Shown here piece after piece: positions 16,790 to 25,300 of a stretch of 41,306 bases of DNA. The position numbers were made by a program, and so were the translations under genes. Every line of letters starts with the position of its first letter. Position 1 is the first letter of the stretch. Origin of the DNA: Sphingomonadaceae bacterium (GTDB lineage: Bacteria > Pseudomonadota > Alphaproteobacteria > Sphingomonadales > Sphingomonadaceae); the NCBI GenBank assembly GCA_024236155.1, contig JACKLA010000010.1, positions 1 to 41,306 on the forward strand, given 5' to 3'. The notes below the pieces were generated by a model. That model worked only from the letters and a program-made list of their open reading frames with translations, searched no databases and had not been told where the DNA came from.

Positions 16790-17332
16790 GTGACAGTGGT
16801 CGCACTCATAGCGGTCACGGTGGCGGTTGCCCTCGTCCGCGCGGGCTGGTCTGGCCGGACCGGCCTCGCGGCGGCCGGATGGGCACTCGCCATCGCAGCC
16901 ATTTTCGCACTGGGCTGGCAATATGGGGCATGGGGCATCGCGATCGGTTTCGTTGTCGCCATGGCTGTGGCGATAGTTTTCGTACTGCACGCGGCAGCCG
17001 TATCGCCTGCACGGCCACGCCGACGCGAGGCGGCATCCTCGACGGCGCTGCCCCAGGGTGACGGTTACGCAATCGCGCGCAGGCTTGGCGTGTTCGTGAT
17101 CGTCGTCCCGCTCTCTTTCATCGCGTCGCAGGGGCTGGCACTGGCCATTGCTGCGGCGATGAAAGGCAACGGGTCGCTCGATGCGAATTCCGTTGCGACC
17201 GCAATGTTTATCCAGCCCACGGCGTGGGCCGCAATCATGGCGTGGCAGATGACGATGGACAATTTGCGCAACATGGCTGCGCCACCCGTGCTGGTGGCGC
17301 TTCTTGGCAGCATTATCGGGGCATTGGCATGA
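16790..17332 (+). CDS. iron-uptake-associated membrane protein
   Basis: A 180-residue, mostly hydrophobic protein with about five membrane segments (roughly 3-17, 25-43, 45-69, 96-121 and 140-178), split by a charged stretch at 72-88. It starts with GTG at 16790, 28 bases after the receptor stop, and ends in an ATGA overlap with the PepSY gene. In many iron loci two small proteins, DUF3325 and DUF3649, flank the PepSY gene. The N-terminal half here resembles DUF3325 in pattern, and the C-terminal half could be DUF3649-like, so this may be a fusion. That is inference from hydrophobic pattern; the family is not certain. Confidence 0.6.
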   Translation: MTVVALIAVTVAVALVRAGWSGRTGLAAAGWALAIAAIFALGWQYGAWGIAIGFVVAMAVAIVFVLHAAAVSPARPRRREAASSTALPQGDGYAIARRLGVFVIVVPLSFIASQGLALAIAAAMKGNGSLDANSVATAMFIQPTAWAAIMAWQMTMDNLRNMAAPPVLVALLGSIIGALA

Positions 17333-18885
17333 ACGAGACGAACACTTCCTATCGCAGCATCGTCAAGCGCGCGCTGTCGGGACACGCTTCGCTCGGGCTG
17401 CTCGGCGGCGCGCTGCTTTACCTCATCGCCATCACCGGATCGATGATCGTGGTGCATGACCGGTGGCAGCGGTGGGAAGAACCCGAAATTGCCGAGACAG
17501 CAGTGCTTTCGCCCGATGCGGCGCAAGCCTCCATCCCGCGCGCGCTGGAGCTTGAAGCGGGCGCACCGCAAACCGCTCACCTGTATATCCGCATGCCGAC
17601 CGAAGACCTGCCGCGCGCCGTCCTGACGACCGACAACAAGGCATGGTATGTCGATGGCGATGGCGAGATCGTCGGGCGCGAGGCGCATAGCTGGACCGAG
17701 TTCGTGATGGCGCTGCACATCAACCTGACCTTGCCGATCGTCTGGGGCATGATCCTGGTCGGCGCGCTTGGCGTTGTGCTTGCCGCGCTCGCAATCACCG
17801 GGGTTGTGGCGCATCCGAAGATTTTCAAGGATGCCTTTCGCCTGCGCTCGCGGCACGATCCGCAACTGGCGCGGGCCGACTGGCACAACCGGCTGGGCGT
17901 CTGGACGCTCCCCTTCACAATCGCAGTCGCCATGACCGGCGCCTATATCGGGCTGAGCTATGCCGGTGCGGGCGTGCTCGGAACGGCCTATGAGAAGGGC
18001 GATATCGAGCCGGTTTACGCGACCATTTTCGGCGATGAACCCGAAATCGATCCGACCCCAGCCCCATTGCCCGACATCGCCCGCGCGCTGGAGGTTGTGC
18101 AGACCCGTTTCCCCGAAACCTTCCCGACTTACATCGTCGTGCATGATCCGATGACACGCGGCCAGTTCGTGCAGATCATCGCCGAACACCCGCAGCGGCT
18201 GGTGTATGGCGAGGTTTACAGTTTCGATGGCGATGGCATCTATCTCGGCAAGGTCGGGATTGGCGATGGCGAGATCGGCCGACAGGCTGCCGCATCGACC
18301 TACAAGCTGCATTTCGGCGACTATGGCGGCATCCCGGTGGAACTGGCCTATATCCTGTTCGGGTTCGCGCTTGCCGCTGTCACTGCAACCGGCACCACGC
18401 TCTGGCTCCGCAAGCGGCGACGCAAGGGCCTGCCGACGGAACGCATGGAGGCGATGTGGTCGGTGGTTGTCTGGGGCATCCCGCTGGACCTGGTGGCTAT
18501 GGCTTGGCTGCGAGCAGCAGGCGGCCCCGACGCGCCCCTTGTGCTGTGCTTCTGGGCCATGCTTGCCGGCGGGCTGGCATTGGCAGCTGCAAGGCCTGCC
18601 CTCTTCAGCAGGGACCAACTGCGACCGCTGCTCGGTATCGCACTGGCCGGCACGGCGATCGCACATTCAATCGCCTATCTTCCGCAAGCAAGCGGGACGT
18701 GGGCTATCAATGCGGGCATGCTGCTTGTCGCAGCGATCGCCATGGCTCCGTCAGCACGGGCATTTGCGGCAAGACGGCGAAAGCAACTGCCCCAGGCGGA
18801 TGACGGCAATCCGCCTTGCACAAGGAATTTGTCACACGGGCACGACCTCGAGAAAGGAATCGTCCCGCGCGAGGCAATAGAGTGA
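17329..18885 (+). CDS. PepSY-associated membrane protein (siderophore-iron reductase type)
   Basis: A 518-residue inner-membrane protein. TM1 (about 20-42, LLGGALLYLIAITGSMIVV) is followed by a periplasmic PepSY segment, HINLTLPIVWG and the long helix to about 165, another helix near 197-222, a second periplasmic part, LHFGDYGGIPVELAYILFGF near 330-350, and extra C-terminal helices. Conserved His residues could bind haem. Proteins of this class beside TonB receptors are thought to reduce or handle ferric siderophores in the periplasm. The start lies in an ATGA overlap with the upstream gene. Its last 54 bases overlap the end of fdhD on the other strand. Confidence 0.88.
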   Translation: MNETNTSYRSIVKRALSGHASLGLLGGALLYLIAITGSMIVVHDRWQRWEEPEIAETAVLSPDAAQASIPRALELEAGAPQTAHLYIRMPTEDLPRAVLTTDNKAWYVDGDGEIVGREAHSWTEFVMALHINLTLPIVWGMILVGALGVVLAALAITGVVAHPKIFKDAFRLRSRHDPQLARADWHNRLGVWTLPFTIAVAMTGAYIGLSYAGAGVLGTAYEKGDIEPVYATIFGDEPEIDPTPAPLPDIARALEVVQTRFPETFPTYIVVHDPMTRGQFVQIIAEHPQRLVYGEVYSFDGDGIYLGKVGIGDGEIGRQAAASTYKLHFGDYGGIPVELAYILFGFALAAVTATGTTLWLRKRRRKGLPTERMEAMWSVVVWGIPLDLVAMAWLRAAGGPDAPLVLCFWAMLAGGLALAAARPALFSRDQLRPLLGIALAGTAIAHSIAYLPQASGTWAINAGMLLVAAIAMAPSARAFAARRRKQLPQADDGNPPCTRNLSHGHDLEKGIVPREAIE

Positions 18886-19605
18886 AAGTCGCGCCTCGCG
18901 CGCCCTTGCAACCGCCATACTGGTCGGCAGCGATACAGTGACCAGCGCCCTCCCCCCGACGCGAACGATTTTTTCGACGATTTCATACGAACATCGTGCA
19001 GTGGAAACGAAAAATCCGTTCGCGTCGACCGGTTGCATCTGGCCTGCCATGGCCCCGATCAGCTTGTCGACCGCGTTGTGCCGTCCGACATCCTCCCGCA
19101 CACACAGGATTTGCCCTTCAGGTGTGGCGAATGCCGCAGCATGCGCCGCTGAGGTGCGCTTGTTGTGCAACTGCAACTCCCTCAGGCCAGCCAGTGCCCG
19201 GAAAACCGCCTTGTGTTCCGGCCGAAAGGGCTGCGCTATCTTCGGAAGCGGGTGGGAGACAGCCTCGAGGTTCTCGACACCGCAAAGGCCACAGGAAGAC
19301 TCGGCCACCCTTGTCCGCACGCGAGCGGCCAGTTTCTCGATCCCCAACCCGGCCAGCTGTGACCGGACAATCCAGCCATTCGGCACCTGCGCAACCGTGA
19401 CTTCACCGATCGAGGATGCGCCCTCCGCGAGGCCTTCGGTCAGGGCGAAACCACGCGCGAAATCCTCAAGATCCCATGGACTGGCCATCATAACCGCATA
19501 AGACAGGCCATTGAATTCAAGCGCGACCGGTTCTTCGGCGATCCACTCACAATCCAGCTTGCGGCTTGCCCCGTCGCAACCGATCTCCGATACCTCAACC
19601 GGCAT
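18832..19605 (-). CDS. fdhD: formate dehydrogenase accessory sulfurtransferase
   Basis: A 257-residue FdhD/FdsC-type protein that transfers sulfur to the molybdenum cofactor before it enters formate dehydrogenase. The redox cysteines are C105 and C108 in SSCGLCG, and the family's EEPVALEFNG and REDVGRHNAVDKLIG blocks are present. The ATG at 19605 overlaps the end of fdsD by 11 bases; the longer open frame upstream is fdsD sequence in another frame. It is the last gene of the operon and converges with the PepSY gene, overlapping it by 54 bases. Confidence 0.95.
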   Translation of the reverse strand: MPVEVSEIGCDGASRKLDCEWIAEEPVALEFNGLSYAVMMASPWDLEDFARGFALTEGLAEGASSIGEVTVAQVPNGWIVRSQLAGLGIEKLAARVRTRVAESSCGLCGVENLEAVSHPLPKIAQPFRPEHKAVFRALAGLRELQLHNKRTSAAHAAAFATPEGQILCVREDVGRHNAVDKLIGAMAGQMQPVDANGFFVSTARCSYEIVEKIVRVGGRALVTVSLPTSMAVARAREARLSLYCLARDDSFLEVVPV

Positions 19606-19843
19606 CCTGGTGCCCCGCGCCGTCGGTTTCGCCCGCCAGCCGCTCGAGAGCTTCGCGCGCAAGTGGCGAAAAACCGACATCTGCACTTGGCAGCAATCCA
19701 AAAGCTGCCGCTTTCATGCGCCGATCCCAGAAGCTGGCGATATGGTCTTGCGTCGCGGCGACCGCCGCTTCCTTGCCAAGTATCTCGAAATTTCTCGCGA
19801 TCTGGTTGGCCATGCGAATGACCGAGTGAGCGGTTTCGTTCAT
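19595..19843 (-). CDS. fdsD: formate dehydrogenase subunit delta
   Basis: An 82-residue protein. VIRMANQIARNFE and HIASFWDRRM are the signature of the small FdsD subunit, needed for stable or cofactor-loaded NAD-dependent formate dehydrogenase. The ATG at 19843 follows a G-rich ribosome site. It sits 52 bases after fdsA and runs 11 bases into fdhD. Confidence 0.93.
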   Translation of the reverse strand: MNETAHSVIRMANQIARNFEILGKEAAVAATQDHIASFWDRRMKAAAFGLLPSADVGFSPLAREALERLAGETDGAGHQDAG

Positions 19844-19895
19844 CGTCGATCCCCCCGCCCCCTGCCCCGGTTGCCGGTCAAGGCTATTGCTGCGT

Positions 19896-22742
19896 TCATT
19901 CAGCCGGCACATCTTCTATCACACGGCGCGAACGATCAGTGCGTTTCGAATAGTCTTCCTGCCAGTCCGATGGGCCGTTGCTGGGCATGACCTGTACCGC
20001 AGTGACCTTGTATTCGGGGCAATTGGTCGCCCAGTCCGAATAGTCGGTCGTTACCACATTCGCCTGCGTCTCAGGGTGGTGAAAAGTCGTGTAGACCACA
20101 CCCGGCGCGACGCGGTCGGTGACCTTGACACGCAGTGTCGTTTCACCGGTACGGCTGGCAAGACGCGTCCAGTCACCGTCTTTCAGTCCCCGGTTCTCGG
20201 CATCGGCCGGGTGCATCTCCAGCAAGTCTTCGGGATGCCATGCCGTGTTCTTCGTGCGGCGGGTTTGCGCGCCGACGTTGTAGTGCGACAATATCCGACC
20301 TGTCGTCAGCAGCAGGGGGAAGCGCGGGCCGGTCTTTTCATCGGTGGGGACGTAATCGGTGACGACGAACTTCCCCTTGCCCCTGACGAAACCGTCCATG
20401 TGCATCACCGGCGCGCCATCCGGATGCTGCTCGTTAACCGGCCACTGGAGCGAGCCGACCTGCTCCAGCCGCGACCAGCTGACCCCGGCGAAGCTGGGCG
20501 TCAGGCAGGCGATTTCATCAAGGATTTCCGCTGGGTGGCTGTATGACCAGCCCGCACCCAGCGCATTGGCAAGCAGTTGCGTGACTTCCCAGTCCTCGAA
20601 GCCGTTGGCTGGCTGCATGACCTTGCGCACCGGCTGGATCCTGCGTTCGGCATTGGTGAACGTGCCGTTCTTTTCGAGGAAGGTGGAACCGGGCAAGAAG
20701 ACATGCGCGTAGTTCGCGGTTTCGTTGAGGAACAGGTCATGGACAACGACGCATTCCATGGCCGCAAGCCCCGCCGCGACATGCCGCGTATTGGGGTCCG
20801 ACTGGAGAATGTCCTCCCCCTGAATGTAAATCGCCTTGAACGTTCCATCTACCGCCGCATCGAGCATGTTGGGAATGCGCAGGCCCGGCTCCGCATCGAG
20901 CGTGGTGCCCCACTCGCGCTCGAACAGCTGGCGCGTGTCTGCCTCGTGAACATGGCGATACCCCGGCAATTCGTGCGGGAAGCTGCCCATGTCGCATGCG
21001 CCTTGCACATTGTTCTGTCCGCGCAGCGGGTTCACGCCTACGCCGGGCCGACCGATATTGCCGGTAGCCATTGCCAGATTGGCGATGGCCATGACGGTCG
21101 AGGAACCCTGGCTGTGTTCGGTCACGCCCAGGCCGTAATAGATCGCACCGTTGCCACCGGTCGCGAACAGCCGTGCCGCCTGCCGCAGTTCATTCGCGGG
21201 GACACGGGTGACAGATTCCAGGGCTTCGGGCGAATGCCGGGAATCGGAAACGAACTGCCGCCAGTCGTCATATTCCTGCCAGTCGCAACGCTCCCTGATG
21301 AATGTTTCGTCGGCGAGGTTTTCGGTAACGATGACATGCGCCATGGCCGTCAGCACCGCGACATTGGTACCGGGTTGCAGCGGCAGGTGATGCGCCGCTT
21401 CGATATGCGGGCTACGCACAAGGTCGATCCGCCGTGGATCGATCACGATCAGTTTGGCCCCTTGCCGCAGGCGCCGTTTCATACGGCTGGCAAACACCGG
21501 GTGGCCATCGGTCGGATTGGCTCCGATCACGAGGATCACATCGCTGTGTTCCACGCTGTCGAAGTCTTGCGTACCCGCACTGGTGCCAAAGGCCGTCTTG
21601 AGGCCATAGCCGGTTGGCGAGTGGCAGACCCGGGCGCAGGTATCGACATTGTTGGTCCCGAAGACGCTGCGCACCATCTTCTGGACCAGGAAGGTCTCTT
21701 CATTGGTGCACCGGCTCGATGTGATGCCGCCAAGGGCTTCGGAACCGTGCCGGATCCTGATCGCATCGATCCGCGCTGCCGCGAAAGCTATCGCCTCATC
21801 CCACGAAACCTCGCGCCATGGCTCGTCGATGTGGTCGCGGATCATCGGTGAAGTGATCCGATCCTGGTGGTTTGCGTACCCCCAGGCGAAGCGCCCCTTG
21901 ACGCAGGAATGGCCCCTGTTTGCCTTGCCGTCTTTCCACGGGACCATGCGAACCAGTTGCTCGCCGCGCATCTCGGCACGGAAGGTGCACCCGACTCCGC
22001 AATAGGCGCATGTCGTCACCACAGCGCGTTCGGGCCTGCCAATTTCCTTTACCGCCTTTTCGTCGAGCGCAGCCGTCGGGCACGCCTGTACGCAGGCCCC
22101 GCAGCTGACACATTCGCTGGACAGGAAATCATCGTCTCGCGTCCCGGCGCTGATCTTGGATTCGAACCCGCGCCCGTCCATCGTGAGTGCAAATGTGCCC
22201 TGGATCTCGTCGCAGGCGCGCACGCAGCGCGAACATGCGATGCATTTCGACGGGTCGAAATCGAAATAGGGGTTGGAACTGTCGACATCCAGCCCGAGAT
22301 GGTTGCTCCCTTCATACCCGAAGCGAACATCACGCAGCCCGACGGCAGCGGCTTCATCCTGCAGTTCGCAATCATTGTTGGCACTGCATGTCAGGCAGTC
22401 CAGCGGGTGATCCGATATATAGAGCTCCATCACGCTGCGGCGCAATTTCTGCAGGCGCTGGGTTTGGGTGTGGACGACCATCCCCTCGCTTACCGGTGTG
22501 GTGCAACTGGCCGGCGTCCCGCGCATCCCGTCGATCTCGACCAGGCACAGGCGGCAAGAGCCAAAGCTCTTGATGCTGTCGGTCGCGCAAAGCTTGGGGA
22601 TGTGGCCGCCGGATTGCGCGGCGGCGCGCATCACACTGGTCCCTGCAGGCACGCTGATCTGCCGCCCGTCGATCGTTAGCTCCACGCTGTCGGCGGACGC
22701 GCTCGGAGGTGTCCCGAGATCGGCTTGCCGTTCATAGCCCAT
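19896..22742 (-). CDS. fdsA: formate dehydrogenase subunit alpha, molybdenum catalytic subunit
   Basis: A 948-residue subunit that oxidises formate to CO2. Iron-sulfur ligands run in order: 2Fe-2S (C52, C63, C66, C80), His-Cys3 4Fe-4S (H112, C116, C119, C125), two ferredoxin-type 4Fe-4S clusters (C167/C170/C173 and C177; C211/C214/C217 and C221), then CAYCGVGC (245-252) with C280 for the fifth. The molybdenum ligand is Cys373 in RVCHSPT, so this is a cysteine, not a selenocysteine enzyme. Electrons pass to FdsBG and NAD+. It overlaps mobA by 11 bases at its start. The C-terminal half is the molybdopterin-dinucleotide-binding part. Confidence 0.97.
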   Translation of the reverse strand: MGYERQADLGTPPSASADSVELTIDGRQISVPAGTSVMRAAAQSGGHIPKLCATDSIKSFGSCRLCLVEIDGMRGTPASCTTPVSEGMVVHTQTQRLQKLRRSVMELYISDHPLDCLTCSANNDCELQDEAAAVGLRDVRFGYEGSNHLGLDVDSSNPYFDFDPSKCIACSRCVRACDEIQGTFALTMDGRGFESKISAGTRDDDFLSSECVSCGACVQACPTAALDEKAVKEIGRPERAVVTTCAYCGVGCTFRAEMRGEQLVRMVPWKDGKANRGHSCVKGRFAWGYANHQDRITSPMIRDHIDEPWREVSWDEAIAFAAARIDAIRIRHGSEALGGITSSRCTNEETFLVQKMVRSVFGTNNVDTCARVCHSPTGYGLKTAFGTSAGTQDFDSVEHSDVILVIGANPTDGHPVFASRMKRRLRQGAKLIVIDPRRIDLVRSPHIEAAHHLPLQPGTNVAVLTAMAHVIVTENLADETFIRERCDWQEYDDWRQFVSDSRHSPEALESVTRVPANELRQAARLFATGGNGAIYYGLGVTEHSQGSSTVMAIANLAMATGNIGRPGVGVNPLRGQNNVQGACDMGSFPHELPGYRHVHEADTRQLFEREWGTTLDAEPGLRIPNMLDAAVDGTFKAIYIQGEDILQSDPNTRHVAAGLAAMECVVVHDLFLNETANYAHVFLPGSTFLEKNGTFTNAERRIQPVRKVMQPANGFEDWEVTQLLANALGAGWSYSHPAEILDEIACLTPSFAGVSWSRLEQVGSLQWPVNEQHPDGAPVMHMDGFVRGKGKFVVTDYVPTDEKTGPRFPLLLTTGRILSHYNVGAQTRRTKNTAWHPEDLLEMHPADAENRGLKDGDWTRLASRTGETTLRVKVTDRVAPGVVYTTFHHPETQANVVTTDYSDWATNCPEYKVTAVQVMPSNGPSDWQEDYSKRTDRSRRVIEDVPAE

Positions 22743-23262
22743 GCTTGCTCTCCACTGCACCCAGGTCCGCAGGCGTGTTGATATTAGCAGGTTTGCTGCT
22801 CGCCTTCACGCTGGTCGCGCAAACCATCTCGGCAAATGCACGCATCGAATGGCGCCCCTCGCTCATCAATATGCTCTCGGCGGCGGTCCTCGCATCGGCG
22901 TGCCAGTGGCCGACAACCGGCTGGCTGTCGAGAAATGCCGGCGGTGGAGACAGCAATGACACCAGGTCGCCCGGCAGGTCGAAACTGTCCACGCCGCTGG
23001 TGATCACAGAGGCAAACCCACCGCGCGATGCCTCGCGCAAGGCAGCTGCCACGCCAGCCAGCGGGCCGCAATCCGGCCGTGGCCAATCGGGAATCGTGCG
23101 CACCGGAGCGTCGCTTCGCCCGACGACAATCACCTCATCGCAGCAGGGTTGCAAACCGGCAATCGCATGCTCGATAAGTGTGTGTGCGCCAAGCTTTGCC
23201 AGGGCTTTGTCGGAACCGAACCGGGTGGATTTTCCACCGGCAAGCACCGCCCCCAGGATCAT
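22732..23262 (-). CDS. mobA: molybdenum cofactor guanylyltransferase
   Basis: A 176-residue nucleotidyltransferase. The N-terminal LAGGKSTRFGSDK (7-19) is the GTP-binding signature of MobA, which attaches GMP to molybdopterin to give the bis-MGD used by formate dehydrogenases. It overlaps fdsB by 4 bases upstream and fdsA by 11 downstream, so the cofactor enzyme is made in step with the catalytic subunit. The protein is slightly shorter than E. coli MobA (194). Confidence 0.92.
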   Translation of the reverse strand: MILGAVLAGGKSTRFGSDKALAKLGAHTLIEHAIAGLQPCCDEVIVVGRSDAPVRTIPDWPRPDCGPLAGVAAALREASRGGFASVITSGVDSFDLPGDLVSLLSPPPAFLDSQPVVGHWHADARTAAESILMSEGRHSMRAFAEMVCATSVKASSKPANINTPADLGAVESKHGL

Positions 23263-24788
23263 GTCGTTTCGCCCGGCAGGAAGTCATCGGGCCAATGCCT
23301 GATCGCGCTGCGCACGGGATAGGGCGTGAACCCGCCCAACGCACAAAGCGAACCGTAAGTCATTGTCTCGCAAAGGTCGTCCAGCAGGCCAAGTTCCTCT
23401 TCGCGAGTCCTGCCATTCCCGCTTGCATTCTGCATTTGCGGGGTGCGCTCCACCCTGTCGGCTGCGCGTCCGCCCGAACGAATGCGGTCGACCAGTTCGA
23501 CACCGCGCACCGCCCCGATCCTGCAGGGCGTGCATTTGCCGCAGCTTTCCGCCGCACAAAATTCGAAGGCGAACCGGGCCAGCGCCCCCATGTCGGCGGT
23601 GTCGTCGAACACGACTACACCGCCATGCCCGATCAGCGCATCGGCACCGGCATAGGCTTCATAGTCGAACACGAGATCGAATTGATCGGGTGGTATGTAG
23701 GCACCAAGCGGGCCGCCGACCTGTACCGCCTTGACCGGCCGGCCAGAGGCTGTTCCGCCACCAATGTCGTAAACAAGCTCACGCAGGGTAATCCCGAAGG
23801 CGGTTTCGAACAATCCGCCGTGCCGGATGTTCCCGCCAAGCTGGATCGGCATGGTTCCCCTCGACCGATCGATCCCGACCGCAGCATAACTCGCTGCACC
23901 GCCTTCGGAAAGGATGTGGGGTATCGCCGCCAGCGACAGCACATTGTTGACCACGGTGGGGCAGCCGAACAAGCCTTCAAGTGCCGGGAGCGGGGGCTTC
24001 GCGCGAACTTCGCCGCGTTTCCCCTCTAGGCTGTTGAGCAGCGATGTCTCCTCGCCACACACATAGGCCCCGGCACCAACCCTCACTTCGACGACGAAGG
24101 GGGTGATGATTTCCGCGCAGTTTTCTATCGCGGTGTTCAGTTTGCGGATCGCATCCGGGTATTCACTGCGAACGTAGATGTAGCCTTGCTGCGCACCGAC
24201 CGCATAACCTGCAATCGCCATGCCTTCGATCAGGGCGTAGGGATCGCCCTCCATCAGCATGCGATCGGCGAATGTTCCGCTGTCGCCCTCATCCGCATTG
24301 CACACGATGAACTTGTCGTCGCCCCGGGCCTCTGAAACGGTCCGCCACTTGATCCCTGTTGGAAAGCCGGCACCGCCCCTGCCACGCAGCCCCGATGCGA
24401 TGACTTCATCGACCACCGTTCCGGGCGCGAGCGACCGGGCGCGTTCGAGGCCCGCCCAGCCGCCGCTGTTGCGATAGTCATCCATGCTCAGGGCACGCGT
24501 CCGCCCGGCCCTGGCAAAGGACAGGCGCTGCTGCCGGGCGATGAACGGATGTTCGCGGATTTCGCCGATGCAGATGTCCTCTGCCTCGCCGGACAGCACA
24601 TCTGCAATCCGGTGAACGGGGACCGGCCCCCAGCCTACCCCGTCAATTTCGACCAGTGGTTCGAGCCAGTGCATGCCCCAGCTCGATGTGCGGATAACCT
24701 CATGCCCGGATCGAGCCGCAGCATCGGCAAGCTCGTCTGCCCCGCAAGCCCGCGCCAATGCATCATCGGAGATGCGGACTGCGCTCAT
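23259..24788 (-). CDS. fdsB: formate dehydrogenase subunit beta, NADH-binding (NuoF-like)
   Basis: A 509-residue flavoprotein. The N-terminal ~80 residues resemble a thioredoxin-fold 2Fe-2S-type domain without an obvious cysteine set. Next come the NADH/FMN-binding GRGGAGFPTG (136-145), the FMN-contacting NADEGDSGTFADR, GAGAYVCGEETSLLNS, and the 4Fe-4S ligands C416, C419, C422 and C482 in SCGKCTPCR...SLCALG. It passes electrons from FdsA to NAD+. It is joined to fdsG by an ATGA overlap and to mobA by 4 bases. Confidence 0.96.
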   Translation of the reverse strand: MSAVRISDDALARACGADELADAAARSGHEVIRTSSWGMHWLEPLVEIDGVGWGPVPVHRIADVLSGEAEDICIGEIREHPFIARQQRLSFARAGRTRALSMDDYRNSGGWAGLERARSLAPGTVVDEVIASGLRGRGGAGFPTGIKWRTVSEARGDDKFIVCNADEGDSGTFADRMLMEGDPYALIEGMAIAGYAVGAQQGYIYVRSEYPDAIRKLNTAIENCAEIITPFVVEVRVGAGAYVCGEETSLLNSLEGKRGEVRAKPPLPALEGLFGCPTVVNNVLSLAAIPHILSEGGAASYAAVGIDRSRGTMPIQLGGNIRHGGLFETAFGITLRELVYDIGGGTASGRPVKAVQVGGPLGAYIPPDQFDLVFDYEAYAGADALIGHGGVVVFDDTADMGALARFAFEFCAAESCGKCTPCRIGAVRGVELVDRIRSGGRAADRVERTPQMQNASGNGRTREEELGLLDDLCETMTYGSLCALGGFTPYPVRSAIRHWPDDFLPGETT

Positions 24789-25201
24789 GCGTCTTCCACC
24801 AGCCGGGCAAGAATTGCCTTATCAAGGCGTGCATGCAGCCTGTCACCGATCCGCGCTGCCGGCCCGACGCTGCACAACCCGAGACAATAGACCGTCCTGA
24901 TCCTGACTCGTTCGCCCGCCGCGTCTTGCGCAACACCCATCAGCGCGCCTGCGCCACGCGCCTGGCAGGCTTCCGCCCCGCACACCTGGACTTCGGGACG
25001 CAAATCCGCGCTGGTGCGGAAATCGTGGTAGAAGCTGACCACCCCGTGCACCTCGGCGCGGCTGAGGTTCAATACTTGCGCGACCTGCCCCTGCATGGCG
25101 TTGTCGATGAAACCGAACTCCGCCTGGATGTCATGCAGGATCGGAAGCAGTTGCCCCTTTTTGTCGCTATGCCGCGAAATTATCTGATCGAGGTCGGCCA
25201 T
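24785..25201 (-). CDS. fdsG: formate dehydrogenase subunit gamma (NuoE-like)
   Basis: A 138-residue thioredoxin-like 2Fe-2S protein. The four ligands are C74, C79 (VCGAEAC), C106 and C110 (YCLGLC), the NuoE pattern. VHGVVSFYHDF is also typical. It heads the operon; AAGTGA lies just before the ATG. The 99 bases upstream to the CitE-like gene must hold the promoter or be read through; no clear promoter was seen. Confidence 0.95.
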   Translation of the reverse strand: MADLDQIISRHSDKKGQLLPILHDIQAEFGFIDNAMQGQVAQVLNLSRAEVHGVVSFYHDFRTSADLRPEVQVCGAEACQARGAGALMGVAQDAAGERVRIRTVYCLGLCSVGPAARIGDRLHARLDKAILARLVEDA

Positions 25202-25300
25202 TTCACTTCAGCGCCAGATCGACACAATATTCCATCCCCGTAGCACTGTTTGCGCCTTCACCGATAGCTGCGCTTTGAAAGCTTCGCCAAGGTCGCCGCC

